Counted from the first letter of the stretch, positions 21,517 through 33,768 are shown. The stretch: DNA of 64,000 nt from Melitaea cinxia (GCF_905220565.1 NC_059402.1:3721501-3785500), one strand, 5' to 3'. The notes: generated by a model from the letters alone, not told the origin. Translations and numbers: made by a program.

Positions 21517-21820
21517 TAATTGTGTTTGCAAGCAAACGAAAAAAACCGACTTCAATTATATCGACAAGTAATACAACGTAGGTAGACGAAAAAATAGTCA
21601 AGTAAATACGCATTATCAAAGATTACTCCAAAAGTTGTAATCAGATCTCAATGAAATTTAAATGTGATAAACATAGGATTTCGATTAAATTAAAAATCAT
21701 TAAAATCGGTACACCCAGTAAAGTTATGCGGATTTTCGAGAGTCTCCCTCGATTTCTCTGGGATCCCATCATCAGATCCTGGTTTCCTTATCATGGTACC
21801 AAACTAGGGATATCTCAATA
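21517..21820 (-). repeat. GAAGTCGGTT-family element, truncated
   Basis: The hairpin-bearing end is clear (TAATTGTGTTTGCAAGCAAA, CGACTTCAATTATATCGAC). It continues through CACCCAGTAAAGTTATGCGG, CCCTCGATTTCTCTGGGATC and TATCATGGTACC. It stops near AGGGATATCTC without the AACCTCCTCC end. Confidence 0.65.
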
Positions 21821-22265
21821 ATCAAAAGTTAAAAGAACACAAAATTGCCACACGTCAAGTCACAAACAAAAAAATATATATATACGGCAAACGTACCAGC
21901 GCCTATCTGATTCCGGCTTTAGTCAACGATCTCGATCTAGAATTAAGACATAACTCCAACAAATATAAAATACAAACTTAAGATGCATTTTTGAATAAAC
22001 AATAACAGGCTGTCTAAATATTGTTTTGTAAACTTAACATGTATGTATATGTATATTTTTATTTACTGAGCTGCCGGGCGAAATGTATTGTGATTCTTGT
22101 GTTGCGAATGATTGTTGAACGACATATTCCTATAAAAAGTAATAATAAATAAATAAAAAGAAATAAAAAAAACTGATGTAGGTTTCATTTTGAGACTTAG
22201 AGCTATTGCTGTATAAATAATTGTCGTAAAATTATAAAGACATCGTTTTAATAAATATCAAGTTT

Positions 22266-23018
22266 TTTAACCGACTTCCAAAAAAGGAGGAGGTTCTCAA
22301 TTCGACTGTATTTTTTTTTTTTATGTATGTTACATCAGAACATTTGACTGGGTGGAGCGATTTCGACAAATTTTCTTTTAATCGAAAGGTGGTGTGTGCC
22401 AATTGGTCCTATTTAAATTTATTTGAGATCTAACAACTACTTTTCGAGCTATATCTAATAATGCGTTTTTACTTGACGCTTTTTTCGTCGACCTACGTTG
22501 TATTATACTGCATAACTTTCTACTGGATGTACCGATGTTGATAATTCTTTTTTTGTTGGAAAGGAGATATTCCAAGTTTAGTACCATGATAAGAAAACCA
22601 GGATCTGATGATGGGATCCCAGAGAAATTGATGAAAATTCTTGAAAATCCGCAATAACTTTTTACTGGGTGTACCGATTTTGATAATTATTTTTTTGTTG
22701 GAAAGAAGATATCCTTAGTTTAGTACCATGATAAGAAAACCAGGATCTGATGATGGGATCCCAGAGAAATCGAGGGAACTTCTTGAAAATCCGCAATAAC
22801 TTTTTACTGGGTGTACCGATTTTAATAATTTTTAATTTAATCGAAAGCTGATGTTTGTCATATGGTCACATATAAATGTTATTGAGATCTGATAACTACT
22901 TTTTGAGTAATCTTTGATAATGCGCAGTTACTTGACTATTTTTTCGTCAATCTACGTTGTCTACTCGTCCATGTAATTGAAGTCGGTTTTTTTTCGTTTG
23001 CGAGCAAACACAATTATT
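22266..23018 (+). repeat. GAAGTCGGTT-family element, longest copy, with internal duplication
   Basis: It begins TTTTTTAACCGACTTCC, GGAGGAGGTTCTCAATTCG and ends GAAGTCGGTTTTTTTTCG, then the hairpin GTTTGCGAGCAAAC and ACAATTATT. Inside, the block GGATCTGATGATGGGATCCC occurs at 22601 and 22743, a 142-bp tandem duplication that also includes GCAATAACTTTTTACTGGG. The combination of subterminal inverted motifs, central tandem units and a terminal hairpin fits HINE/DINE-1-type elements (inference). Confidence 0.75.
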
Positions 23019-23019
23019 T

Positions 23020-24058
23020 CGAATAAAAATAAATAAATAAAGTTAACACTCGAGGCAGTGGAGCGGATACCAAAAACGCCTTCGAACAAGAGTCGGCAAC
23101 TTTCAGAAAATATTTAGATAGCGAGCCAATATTACTGCAACTTTGCTTAATTACTGTAGAGTTTTCAATTACTTAGTTTTGTATTTATACTGAAGGGAAA
23201 CATCATGAAAAAAACTGCCAGCTTAGCGGGAAAGACGAGTAAAATACTCTCCTGTTTCAAATACTCTTAATAGGAGATCTTTCACATTTGACCTTTAAAA
23301 AAAGGCTTTCAAATGTACTAAAATAGAAAAGATACAGTGAGTGTAGTGAGTGAATAAATGGAAGTTTAGGAATATTTAATAATAACGAAAATATATCTCC
23401 CCTATCTATATGGAGATTATTCAAGATTATTTGTGATACGCAATTTCGTTACAAACGTTTATTATATTTACACATTGAATGTTACCATCCAGCGATACAT
23501 AAATATATTAAAATTTTGGATAAACAGATTTATGTGAATTCTGGAATTCTTAATAAGGTCATATTTATGACATTAAGCAATAATTTAAAAAGAAATCTAT
23601 TAATAAAAAACATTAGAATCTAGAGCAATAAAAAACCCCTTCACTTGAAGAGTGTTTAAAGCGTTCAATAATTGTTGAATTTTGCTACTCAATTATTTAC
23701 TTAGGATAATGTAAAATCATTTGTACAAAAAGATTTGAACAAGTTGAGTTTGTACTGAACTCAAAATGGAAGTCACAATCTATTCTTATTCTCTTCTGCT
23801 AACTGCTTTCTGATATTTACTTATTTTATGTGAAATATATTACATAAAAGTAATGTACAATATTAATATAGAATATTATAACGACGCATGGTAAAGTAAC
23901 TACAGCACAGGTTATTGCGTTAGTGCTAAGTTCGATGTGTCATGTGTCGTCAGCAAATGCTTACGACAGATGAGTGTAAAGATCATGCAGATCGTAGTTT
24001 TCTGTGTAGTTTGCTTAAGTTTCTAGATCTCCAACATTACTAAAATTTTCGAAAATGA
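23020..24058. other. AT-rich DNA without recognised genes
   Basis: No gene-like ORF or element end is seen. The last 150 bp (GACGCATGGTAAAGTAACTAC, GTTCGATGTGTCATG) could be a very decayed SINE head. Confidence 0.4.
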
Positions 24059-24310
24059 CTAGCCCGTTGGCGCAGTTTGTAGTGACCCTGCTTTCTGCTC
24101 CGAGGGTTGTGGGTTCGATTCCCACCCCGAGTCTGGGTGTAATATAAATATTTATTTATATATTTATATATGTATTATTTATAAGTATGTTTATCGAAAA
24201 AAAAAATATGTAGCTATATACCAGTCGGCTGTAACCTATAACACAAGCATTAAGTTGCTTACTTTAGGAACAGACGACCGTGTGTGTATTGTGTAAATAA
24301 TTATTTATTA
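24059..24310 (+). mobile_element. tRNA-derived SINE, second family
   Basis: The head is CTAGCCCGTTGGCGCAGTTTG (A-box region) with GTTGTGGGTTCGATTCCCAC (a good B box). The body is short and AT-rich (GTAATATAAATATTTATTT), followed by AGTCGGCTGTAACC, AACAGACGACCGTGTGTG and a TTATTATTATTT tail. Other copies are at 21005-21215 (minus), with decayed heads near 42795 and 56450. Confidence 0.8.
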
Positions 24311-25199
24311 TTATTATTTATTTTCGAATATATACGAAGAGTATGAAATTTCGTACACTTATAGTTTATATAGAGAAGGAGTGCAGAATGCTAATATTTT
24401 TTTTTATATATGCATAAAAATATATTAAATCAATAAAAAAACATTACACACACACTACCATATTGTACTCTTTTGTTGATTAATCAGTCTGTAGTCAAAT
24501 TGAAAAATTAAAAAAAGGTTCTTTATTTTCATTACTTTTTGTTTTTTTTAATTTAAATTTTTAATTATGGTCGAATTTCGACCTCTGAGCGACCCCTAGT
24601 ATATTATTAATTTACTTACTCTGTCTTTGGCGTTGATAATTAATAATTATTGGTGCAGCAAACGTATGATACACTATTAAGCCTACAACCTTTTTCGATA
24701 AAAGTCGCAATGTAGGAATATTTCAAAATCAGCTTCTTATATTACTTTTATAATAATAATATGAATATGTAGATAGAAATCTGACCAAAAAAGTAGCTCA
24801 TCACAAAAGAGTAGCCCATCCAGTTTATTCTGAACTTATTTTGCATTCGCTACACGAACCGCTGGAACGCCCGACCTTGCGACTGCTTTTACATAAAAAA
24901 ATATGACTTTCCATCACAATTAACGTAAATGCCTTGAAACTTCTATAAAATTTCCGCATTTATAAAGTTTCACTAATAATATAATAAGGATTATATAACG
25001 TTCATTTAACATATATTTAATAAAGCAGGAGTTTCAATAAGCTAATAAAATTACACCTGTTTGACAAAATATTTACTATATATTTTATTATTTTACTAAA
25101 ATACAGGCACCACAATAAATTAAAGGTCAAAATGTATACGTGTTTCTCGCAAAAAAAAAAAACAACATACTGTATGTAGTAAACGTGACTTTTTAAATA

Positions 25200-25770
25200 A
25201 ATTGAACCTTTTTTATGGACTTCAAAAAATGAGGAGGTTCTCAATTCGCATTCAGCCTGTAACATCCCATAGATGGGAACAACTTGCCATTTTCTCCATG
25301 TAGGAGAACAGAACTTAATCCACCTTGCTGCTCCAATGCTGGTTGGCAATTATTTTCCCTACTATGAGTAACGATCGCTATCAAGTACATAATAATGACC
25401 GGGACCGACGGCTTGACGGGCTCGGTGGGGAGACCCACTAGGACAGACATCCCAACCGGAAAGAAATATTTGTATAAATATAAATATCCATCCCGAGCGG
25501 GAATCGAACCAGCATAAGACCATAAGACCAGCGTGTTAAGACCACTATTCGCACCACTACACCAAAGCAAGTTGTTCTCAGTTCGACTGTATTTTTTTGT
25601 GTGTGCTACCTCAGAACTTTTAATGAATGCTGCGAAAGCTGTTACTTTTCATGTGGTCTTATTTGAATTTGATCGAAATCTTACAATTAGTTTTTGAGTT
25701 CTCTTTAATATTGCGTATTTACTTGACTATTTTATCGTGATGTTCTTTTTTCGAGTAAACATAATTATCA
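25200..25770 (+). repeat. GAAGTCGGTT-family element interrupted by a SINE
   Basis: The left piece (TTTTTATGGACTTCAAAAAA, GAGGAGGTTCTCAATTCG) and the right piece (GTTCTCAGTTCGACTG, then to AGTAAACATAATTATC near 25768) form one copy when the SINE at 25249-25573 is removed. The far end is decayed. Confidence 0.65.
25249..25573 (-). mobile_element. Full-length tRNA-derived SINE with target duplication
   Basis: GTTCTCAATTCG (25237-25248) and GTTCTCAGTTCG (25574-25585) flank it, a 12-bp duplication with one mismatch. On the minus strand the head is GCTTTGGTGTAGTGGTGCG with GCTGGTTCGATTCCCGC. It then has TACAAATATTTCTTTCCGG, GTCGGTCCCGGTC, TGATAGCGATCGTTACTC and the 3' end GGATGTTACAGGCTGAATG. Confidence 0.85.
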
Positions 25771-26032
25771 CCATTACAAGTTTTTTTATGACAAGAGCGC
25801 ATGTTTTTAGCCGTTAAATTTTCGCAACATTAACTAAGTCTTACTATTAATAAAATAATAATCATCAAATATTAAAATATTTTATTAAAATTTTCATCGT
25901 GAACGAAAGACAATACAAATAGTAATTTATTTTTATGATTCTTAAAATGTTATGTAATATATTAATACTTATTAGTACATATTAATGCTTAATACGTACC
26001 ATTTGTTACAATTAGTTTATTATTAATATAAC

Positions 26033-26625
26033 TGAGGTAGGGCCTTACTGAAGATCACAGCAAAATAATACTGTTTTCAAGCAGTATTGTGTTCCTGTTG
26101 GTGAGTAAGGTGACCAGAGCTCCTGGGGAAAGTTGGGGATAGAATCGGCAATGCGCTTGCGATGCTTCTGGGGTTACAGGCGTCTATAAGCTACGGTAAT
26201 CGTTTACCATCGCGTTTACGACGCCGCGTTGGCACAACGGTTACAGCCATGGATTGTACCTGTTGCGTCGGCGGTTGCGGGTTCGATCCCCCTACATGAC
26301 AAACATTTTGTATTGGCCATACAGGTGTTTGCCGTGGTCTGGGTATTTGTGCAGTCCTTGTGGGTCTCCCCACCGTGCCCCGGAGAGCACGTTAAGCGGT
26401 CGGTCCCGGTTTTTATCATGTACACCTATGATACCATGATAGCGATCGTTACTCATAGTAGGGAATATATCCGCCCACCCGCATTGGAGCAGCGTGGTGG
26501 ATTAAGCTCTGATCCTTCTCCTGCATGAGGAAAGAGGCCTATGCCCAATAGTGAAATATTGCAGACTGAAACGAGAATCGTTTACCATCAGGCGAGCCGT
26601 ATGCTTGATTGCGGGCCAAGTTATA
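26033..26625 (-). repeat. Dispersed repeat interrupted by a SINE
   Basis: Minus-strand order matches 18571-18845 in reverse complement: CTGAGGTAGGGCC, CAAGCAGTATTGTGTTCCTG, CCAGAGCTCCTGGGG, GCGATGCTTCTGG, CGGTAATCGTTTACCATC. It resumes after the SINE with AATCGTTTACCATCAGGCG. Confidence 0.65.
26212..26575 (+). mobile_element. Full-length tRNA-derived SINE with 14-bp target duplication
   Basis: AATCGTTTACCATC at 26198-26211 is repeated exactly at 26576-26589. The head has GCGTTGGCACAACGGTTACAG (A-box region) and GTTGCGGGTTCGATCCCCC (B box). The body runs through ATTGGCCATACAGGTGTTTG, GGAGAGCACGTTAAGCGG, TGATAGCGATCGTTACTC and GCATTGGAGCAGCGTGG to AATATTGCAGACTGAA. It is the best plus-strand reference for the many minus copies in the window. 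Confidence 0.9.
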
Positions 26626-27169
26626 TTATTAAAATATTATTTAATTAAATCTGTAGTTACAATATCGTTGGAGAGATTATTACTTTTGAAGCATGTATGT
26701 ATGCTAGTATATAAAAGTTACGAAAAGCCATACGTATATATATATACTACCTTTAGATATATACGTATTAGCCATTTAGTATTTATGTAAATAGCAAAAA
26801 TAATTGTATTTATACGCGTAACGCTTATAATACTCATAAAATCATAATTTACGACCCCCATGTCAATAAAATGTCAATAACGATGTAATTAATAGAACTT
26901 TCTCAAACTTCCATTCAATCAATTTAATAATAGAACCAACATTAAATTACTAAAATAATTAAATCACATAAAAATTTAAATAATATATTTTTGGATATGA
27001 AAACACGTTCGAAGACGCATATACAATAAATTTGATGTAAAGAATATTTTCAAATACGTAAAAAATATTATTTTAATGAATTTTTTTTATTTCTATTAAA
27101 TCTATTTTAATTTTTTTTGAAAAAATTTTTATGTATTATTTTAATATTTGAAAATTGAAAAAGAAGCGA

Positions 27170-27900
27170 AACAATGAGATTCAATTCCCTAACTCCCGAT
27201 CCTATAGACGTGTGACAGACGATTATATCGTCGGCGCTCACTGCGCCGTACAACTAATTTTACGTATAAATAATTATTAACTTATATAGTCAATAAGACG
27301 ATGACAATAATTAATTGATAACATTGCCAGGGTGTGGTCGGGAAAGCGTCAATACACAAGAATTCGCAGACCAACCTGTAGAGCGACGGATGCGGGGGCG
27401 GTCGCAACCTGTTACTCTCACCATTAAAAACCAAATTTACATAAATATTTCTCCTGCAATTGACGTTTCACTGTAAACAAATGTAACTCACCCTTCGCAT
27501 CACACGCAGGGAAAACGACGACGCCTTCATGTTTATTTTTCTAACGAATACACACACTTAAATAATAAAAACCGCTTACGCGCACTTTTTTATTTCTTTA
27601 TATTTATATTATTCTATATTTATTTTCATATAAGCGAACACGAAGCGAAGATTTTATATATTTTAAAATATTCAGATGCAGTTATATCTAAACAATAATA
27701 TAACCTATAAAATATATATTAATTTTTGATTTTTATTTATGTGTAAAATATTTTCTGTGGAATGGGAACGAGCGACGCTCGGGACGGTATATTCGCGACT
27801 GATCGCTTACCCTCTGAAAGCGGGGTGAAAAGGACACACGATTTGATGCAGATAAAAACACTGTAAGTACAATAACACACATTGTAGTTTCGACTCTACG
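27170..27900. promoter_or_regulatory. GC-richer, apparently single-copy island; possible promoter or enhancer
   Basis: In a setting of AT-rich DNA this stretch has several CpG-bearing blocks: GTCGGCGCTCACTGCGCCGT (a small hairpin), GAGCGACGGATGCGGGGGCG, CATCACACGCAGGGAAAACG, GAGCGACGCTCGGGACGG. At 27868 CACTGTAAGTAC could be a splice donor after a non-coding first exon. There is no ORF and no homology I recognise, so function is speculative. Confidence 0.3.
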
Positions 27901-28477
27901 GTTAAGGTATAAAGTTTAACTTAGATTGCGTGGAATGTTAAACATTTGAAGGATATCTAGCGCGATCTCTCTTTTGCTTTCCACTGGTTGGACGGAACAC
28001 AGATACAGGATGAATTGAATTTATACGCTCACCACAGAACATTTCCGTTGCTATGTCTTATGTGGAAATATTCCTTACAAGCTAATACATTACTGCTACT
28101 GTAACGTAGTAATAAACTTTAGAACAACGATAACGCAATGGAATGAACGTAAATATTTATTTGTTAGGAAAATCGTTATTGAAATCGCATTTCCGAAGAA
28201 TTGCCGTCATTAGAGATCATAGGAGGAAAGGATTCTGTTGCAGGTCATTAAAGTAAAAGTTTCGTACAGCTATTTAACAATATGTTGTGTAATTTTATAA
28301 TTGGATAAAAGTTTCTGTGTATAACAAAATATTTGTTTCAGCTTTTAAAGACATTTTGGAATATACGTATGTAAACGTGAAGATGTGGTCTTTTTCTTAA
28401 CTTTACTTTATAATTTAAAGTATTTAGGCTATTCTCTAGGCTAATCTTCAGTTCGGAGAATAAGAATCTAAAAAAAA

Positions 28478-28590
28478 ACCGGCCAAAAGCGAGTTGGACT
28501 CACGCACCGATGGTTCCGCACAAAAATTATTAAAAATATTTTTATTATATGATGTAACTAAAAGCTATGCTTTTCGCGATTTTAATAATA
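28478..28590 (+). repeat. ACCGGCCAAAAGCGAG dispersed repeat fragment
   Basis: AAACCGGCCAAAAGCGAGTT, GGACTCACGCACCG and ATGGTTCCGCACAAAAATTA are a block I know from many insect genomes. The copy is short and AT-rich after the first 50 bp. Class not assigned. Confidence 0.5.
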
Positions 28591-29386
28591 TATAATCACC
28601 CCACTTAAAAAGCCTTTGCTATAAATAGAAGAAAGGTTTGTGCTTAATAAACATTTGTACAGACCCCGTGAGCGGTCACGGCGTTATAACGACTACTCGA
28701 ACCATTGTCAAAGAATGGTCATGACTGCTAATCGCTACTATCAGTAATAGCGTAACGTTTTATAGCCAAAACTTTAACAACATAAGAAGCCTTTTCTAAC
28801 ACTATTTATTAATCTATACAATTATGACATTTCAAAAAACTAATGATAAATAAAACTAATGATAACTGAAAGCAAGAATTAATAAAAATATAATAAAGAT
28901 TATTAAACATGGACAAAAAAACAGATACAAAAACACAAAAAAAAACAAAATGTCTCTATTATCAAAATCGAAACATATTCGAACTTTGAAATTTTAACAA
29001 AGATTAAATATTTATCTTCATAAGTGTGGAGCTCACGAACTTGAAAATTACTTCGAATGTTTAACATCAGCGTTGTTACTTAACTTTGTTTTCCAAAAAC
29101 GGTCCGGAAGACTTTGAAACGAGGCGTCAATATTTGTACAATCGATTGAATGTTTGGAGGAAGCGAGTGCGATATAATTAGAAATTATGTAGTTTGTTAT
29201 TATTATTACAATCATCAAGTTACTGTGTGTATAATTATAATTGACTACAGCATTGGCGCTACTTGTAGTTTCTATTTATTTGTGTGTTTACTACTTAAAT
29301 ATATCAGTTTATTTATCAACAAAATATAATATACTGTATATTATATTTTGTTATAATATACTGTAAGTTGAAGATATTTATTATTT

Positions 29387-29708
29387 TTAACCGACTTCAA
29401 AAAAGGAGGAGGTTACTCAATTCGATCGTATATATATATATATATTCATATATGTTCAGGGAGAACTGCATCTTTTATAAACCGTTTTTGATAGTTCTTT
29501 TTTTGTTGGAAAGGGGATATTCCAGGGGTGGTACCATGATAACGAAACTAGAATCTGATAATGGAATCCCAGAGAAATCGAGGGAAACCCTCGAAAATCG
29601 TAGTGACGACTAGTGCGTTTGTTAATTTTTTTCGTCAACTTACGTTGTATTACTTGTCTATGTAATTGAAGTCGGTTTTTTTTTTGTTTGCGAGCAATCA
29701 CAATTATA
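29387..29708 (+). repeat. GAAGTCGGTT-family element
   Basis: Both ends are present: TTTTTAACCGACTTCAAAAA with GGAGGAGGTTACTCAATTCG, and GAAGTCGGTTTTTTTTTTG with GTTTGCGAGCAATCACAATT. One internal unit is present. An AT dinucleotide run (ATATATATATAT) follows the left end. Confidence 0.75.
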
Positions 29709-29984
29709 ATTGTTAAGTAGTTGTGTTACAAATTATTTACATAGAATTATATAACTCTCTAAAAGAGATGATCTCTAAAAGACTCTACCCGTGGTGGTGA
29801 GAAATGACGTTACCGCGGGACTCATAAGCGCAAGAGTGATAAAGTAAAAAAAAAACTGAACAAAAAGGTAAAAAAAAAAACCATTTACTTATTTTATAAT
29901 ATATACATTCAAAAATTTTAGCGATATTTTAGTGACGCTGGATTCCATGCTTGAATTATTTGTTTTAGTAATAATATTGACAGT

Positions 29985-30408
29985 TTTTAACCGATTTCCC
30001 AAATAGGAGGAGGTTCTCAATTCGATTGATTTTGGTTATTTTTATTTTAATCGAAAATTGGTGTATGTCAAGTGGTTTAATTTAAAAATTAAGATCGAAC
30101 AAGTACTTTTTAAGTTATATCTTATAATACGTGTTACCAATTTTTCGTCGGCCTACATTGTTATTATACCGCATAACTTTTCACTGGATTTACCGATTTT
30201 GGTGATTCTTATTTTAATCGAAAGCTATCGCTTGTCTTGAAGTTCAATTAAAATTTGATAGTGATAATTTGATTGATATCTTATGAATATTAAAATAAAA
30301 TTTTGAGTAATCTTTTATGACGCGCATTTATTCTTGTCTATTTACGTTGTATTACTAGTCGATGTAATTGAAGTCGGTTTTTTTTCGGTTGCGAGCAAAC
30401 ACAATTGT
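29985..30408 (+). repeat. GAAGTCGGTT-family element
   Basis: It starts TTTTTAACCGATTTCCC, AGGAGGAGGTTCTCAATTCG and ends GAAGTCGGTTTTTTTTCGG, TTGCGAGCAAACACAATTG. The CATCATCAGATCC unit seen in other copies is absent, so this copy has lost or never had the central repeat. Confidence 0.7.
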
Positions 30409-30984
30409 CAAAAAAGCAAATATTGAATTTCCTGTTGATTCTTCAAAGTGGAATGTAGATTATTCCAACCTTAAGTACCTTCACAATATCTGCAATTAAT
30501 ATATTAAAGAAATTTATATACACATGAAAAACTGCTACTTGTATGAATTAATTTTTAATTTGATTTGATTTAATCCTCTTAGGTTTACAGACGTAACAGT
30601 AATAGATTCAATATGTCTGATTAACAATGCATAAGATAACCAATTTAATATGCCTAGGTACATATGAACACTTAGTATTTGGTACACAGATTAATTCACC
30701 GTACTGTGTGGATTTTGAATTTTTTTTTAAATTTGTATGATTCGATTCACAGATACGCAAATTAATAAAATAATGTCAATTCAGTTATTATCAAAATTTT
30801 CTAAGCAGAGATATTGCAAGAAAATTACATTAGTTGGTAAAAATTTACACGTATATTACAGTACAATTTTATTTCAGCATTGCCGAATATTATTTTACTG
30901 ACGTCGATATCTAGTTGATAAAATTTTATAGTATACTATGACGTTATTTAAAATTTGTATTATTAGTTAAGGTGTCCTTCCTTA

Positions 30985-31165
30985 TACTTGTTTCTGCCGT
31001 TCCTTGCAAAGCACGTAATTTTCAGTTCTAGTTGTTAGAAAAGGTACCTGATAGCGATCATTACTTATGATAGGGAAATAATTCTTTAATCGAGACTTAA
31101 GTAGTGTGGTGGATTAAGTTTTAATTTCCTAGAAGGAGAAGAAGACTTTGTCAACGGTGGAATGT
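30985..31165 (+). mobile_element. Decayed SINE, 3' part
   Basis: CTTGTTTCTGCCGTTCC, CTGATAGCGATCATTACTTA, GTGTGGTGGATTAAG and TTCCTAGAAGGAG follow the order of the 3' body of 26212-26575 with many changes. It lies head-on to the minus-strand SINE at 31190-31535. Confidence 0.5.
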
Positions 31166-31189
31166 TTACAAGATGATTCGACGATGTCA

Positions 31190-31535
31190 CAATTCAGCCT
31201 GTTACTCGCCACTGCTGATCCTAACCTCTTTCTTCATGTTAGAGAAGGATTGGAGCTTAATTTACCAAGATCCTTCATTGCGGGTTAGCGGTAAATTCCT
31301 ATTATATAAATAACGATTTCTATTAGGTATTTATGATTGAAACGAGACCGACCGCGTAACGTGCTCTCCGATGCACGGCGTGAAACCCACAAGGACAGCC
31401 AACCAGACCCTCCATCCTAAATATGAGTATAAAGTTATAAGCACACATATCCACTCCGAGCGGGAATCGAATCCACGACCGCCGTGTTTAGGCGCCACAC
31501 GGCACACGTGCCATTACCTACACCAGAACGGTCGT
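31190..31535 (-). mobile_element. tRNA-derived SINE
   Basis: Minus strand: GACCGTTCTGGTGTAGGTAATG head, GTGGATTCGATTCCCGCTCG B box, TGGATATGTGTGC, GTTGGCTGTCCTTGTGG, GGAGAGCACGTTACGCGG, and a 3' end with GGATCAGCAGTGGCG near 31200. It is diverged in the middle. Confidence 0.7.
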
Positions 31536-32526
31536 CACAACAATAACAACACAAGCTGATGCAGTTCAGACAATTTCATACACGTAAAAACCCTTATTAA
31601 ATATTGGTAAATAAATACTTACTTTTTAATCTACTGCTGACATCTCGCATGACGTCAAAATAAATATTTCATGGAAACAGCAGAAAAGTATTTTTCAGAA
31701 TTTTGTTTCATTTATCTTTCCGTCTGAAGTACCCCCTTCCCGCTCCCTTGCTCTACCGATAAGATAAAGTTGAAATCTAATAACGAAACTAAGATATTGA
31801 AGTTCGGAATTATATATAAACTTGAATTCGATCACAGTTTGAAGACGTTGCCAGAATTTTACATTATCTTGGTACATTTGAAAATACATAATAAATGAAA
31901 ATAATACAATTGTATCATAAACAAGTAACGTACAATAAAAAAAATTAAAGTTATTCCCATTCACATCAATTTCTTTCATATAAAACTATTTTTGAAAATA
32001 TATTCCTAAATTTATTTAATAACAACATTTGAAAGAACTTTATTGAGTATAGTGTGAACAAAATAATAGTAGGAATTGAAAAACTGATGAATGGGTGTTA
32101 ATTAAATCGAATCCAGATATATAAAATACCAAACATAGGATATCCTATCACAGTAACACTGTTAAAAAACAAGAAAACGGAAAAAAAAGAAACGGTCATA
32201 TGGAAACCTATACTTTGTTACATAATTGTATTATTAATTTATATACATATATTAAAAAATGAATACAAATTTGCCTCAATCCCGTGACAGGTTGAGAATT
32301 ACTTTACCGATTTCAATTTTTATTTATGGTCTTATTTTTGTAGAAAGTGAAACTGGAAACTTTCAGAAATGTTAACGTATATTTAAATATTATGCGTTTT
32401 TAAATCATAAGACAAGTGAACTGTCGAGTCTGTTATAACCTAATTATGTACAATGTATTTAGACGAGAGCTTTAGTCTATCTTTCATGCAAAAACTAGCT
32501 TATTGTAATTAAAATGGATTAATAAA

Positions 32527-32635
32527 TCATCATCATCATCATCACTTCTGCCTATAGCAGTCCACTGCTGGACATAGGCCTTCCCAAGTTCGCGCCACAC
32601 ATCCCGATTTTCCGCAATCCTCCTCAGATTAATAA
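32527..32635 (-). mobile_element. RTE-type 3' tail fragment
   Basis: (CATCAT)n at 32527-32544 precedes CAGTCCACTGCTGGACATAG, GCCTTCCCAAGTTCGCGCC and GATTTTCCGCAATCCTCC. On the minus strand this is the end of an RTE-like ORF/3' UTR with its TGA-repeat tail. Confidence 0.6.
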
Positions 32636-33221
32636 ATAGTTTATTATAATTATGGCTGCAGTTATAAATAACCAGTGATTAGATAGATTTCTAACTGTTG
32701 CAAATGTTACAAAGATACACAAGATTTACGATGTCAGATCAAAGGGCAGGCAGTGATCTTTTGAAGTATAAATTTTCATAAATATCCCTAATTATAGTCG
32801 TCACAAAATAAGTCTGAATTAAAATTAAATTTTACATTATTTTTTATTTTTTACATTAAATTTTTCATTTTCATAAATGGACCTAAATTCGAAAAGTTTA
32901 ATTAACAAGGTACGTTGTTAAAAAAATAATTAAACTGTAATACCTGTCAATTCCCTTCTGGCTAACGACTCTCTTGACAGTCAGAGGCGTGCCTTCTAAT
33001 ACTTATACAGGTTGATTACTTATTCTTTTTTTACTTCATCATTCGTTTTTTTTTTTTCTTTATATATTTTTATTTATACTTATATTATTAAAAAAAAATA
33101 ATGTTTGTAACGTGGAAACTTAACTACTGGACTGTTTTTAAAAACAGGAGAGTGCTACGTTATCACTGAGTGACAACCGCTTACACCAACGATATTTTAT
33201 TTCCTTTTTAGTTAGGTCTTA

Positions 33222-33305
33222 TGGGGTGATCCATAAATTACGTCACACGTTAGGGTTGACAAAGGAGGGGTCTAAAATTTTATGACATTGCATTTCAAAC
33301 TATAA
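33222..33305. repeat. GGTGATCCATAAATTACGTCACAC dispersed repeat fragment
   Basis: GGGGTGATCCATAAATTACG, TCACACGTTAGGG and GGAGGGGTCTAAAATTTTAT form a block I know as a common invertebrate repeat, probably a DNA-transposon remnant. It has no ends here. Confidence 0.45.
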
Positions 33306-33317
33306 TATATGTATGTA

Positions 33318-33450
33318 CGCTTACACACTATTGCAGTCCACAACTGGACATAGGCCTACCCAAGTTCGCACAAACATCCCGGTTTTCCGCAATCCTCATC
33401 CAGCCACCACGTTATCTTACGTAGATCTTAGGTCCAGCGGGACGAAGGGC
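33318..33450 (-). mobile_element. RTE-type 3' tail fragment
   Basis: TTGCAGTCCACAACTGGACA, TAGGCCTACCCAAGTTCGC, GTTTTCCGCAATCCTCATCC and CCACCACGTTATCTTACG match an RTE LINE 3' region in reverse complement. Confidence 0.6.
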
Positions 33451-33687
33451 GTAATATATGTAATTGTTAGTTAAACGGAAATAAAAACAATGTCAACACT
33501 CATGTTTTAGTTTTATTAATAAAAATGTATAGGTGTAAAATTGCTAAATCGCGTCACACTAGGTAGAGAGGTCACATTAATGTGACCATCGGTGACAATA
33601 ATTGTGAAATTCTTATGATGTATTATAGATAGATGGCCCCAAACCAGTATGTTTAATCAAACATTAGATTTGTTTTTTCATTCAGCA

Positions 33688-33768
33688 TTCGCTTCAGCCT
33701 GTAATATCCCACTGCTGGGTATAGGCCTCTTTCCCCATGTCGGAGAAGGGTGAGAGCTTAATCTGTGC
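33688..33768 (-). mobile_element. SINE 3' fragment
   Basis: CTTCAGCCTGTAATATCCCA, CTGCTGGGTATAGGCCTC and GAGAGCTTAATCTGTG are the 3' end of the main SINE family on the minus strand. The tRNA-like head is absent. Confidence 0.7.

Larger units (their letters stand above)
26626..29386. other. Low-repeat interval, AT-rich with a GC-richer island
   Basis: Apart from the island at 27170-27900 and the fragment at 28478-28590, I see no element ends and no coding ORF. It is the longest stretch in the window without obvious young insertions. Confidence 0.45.
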
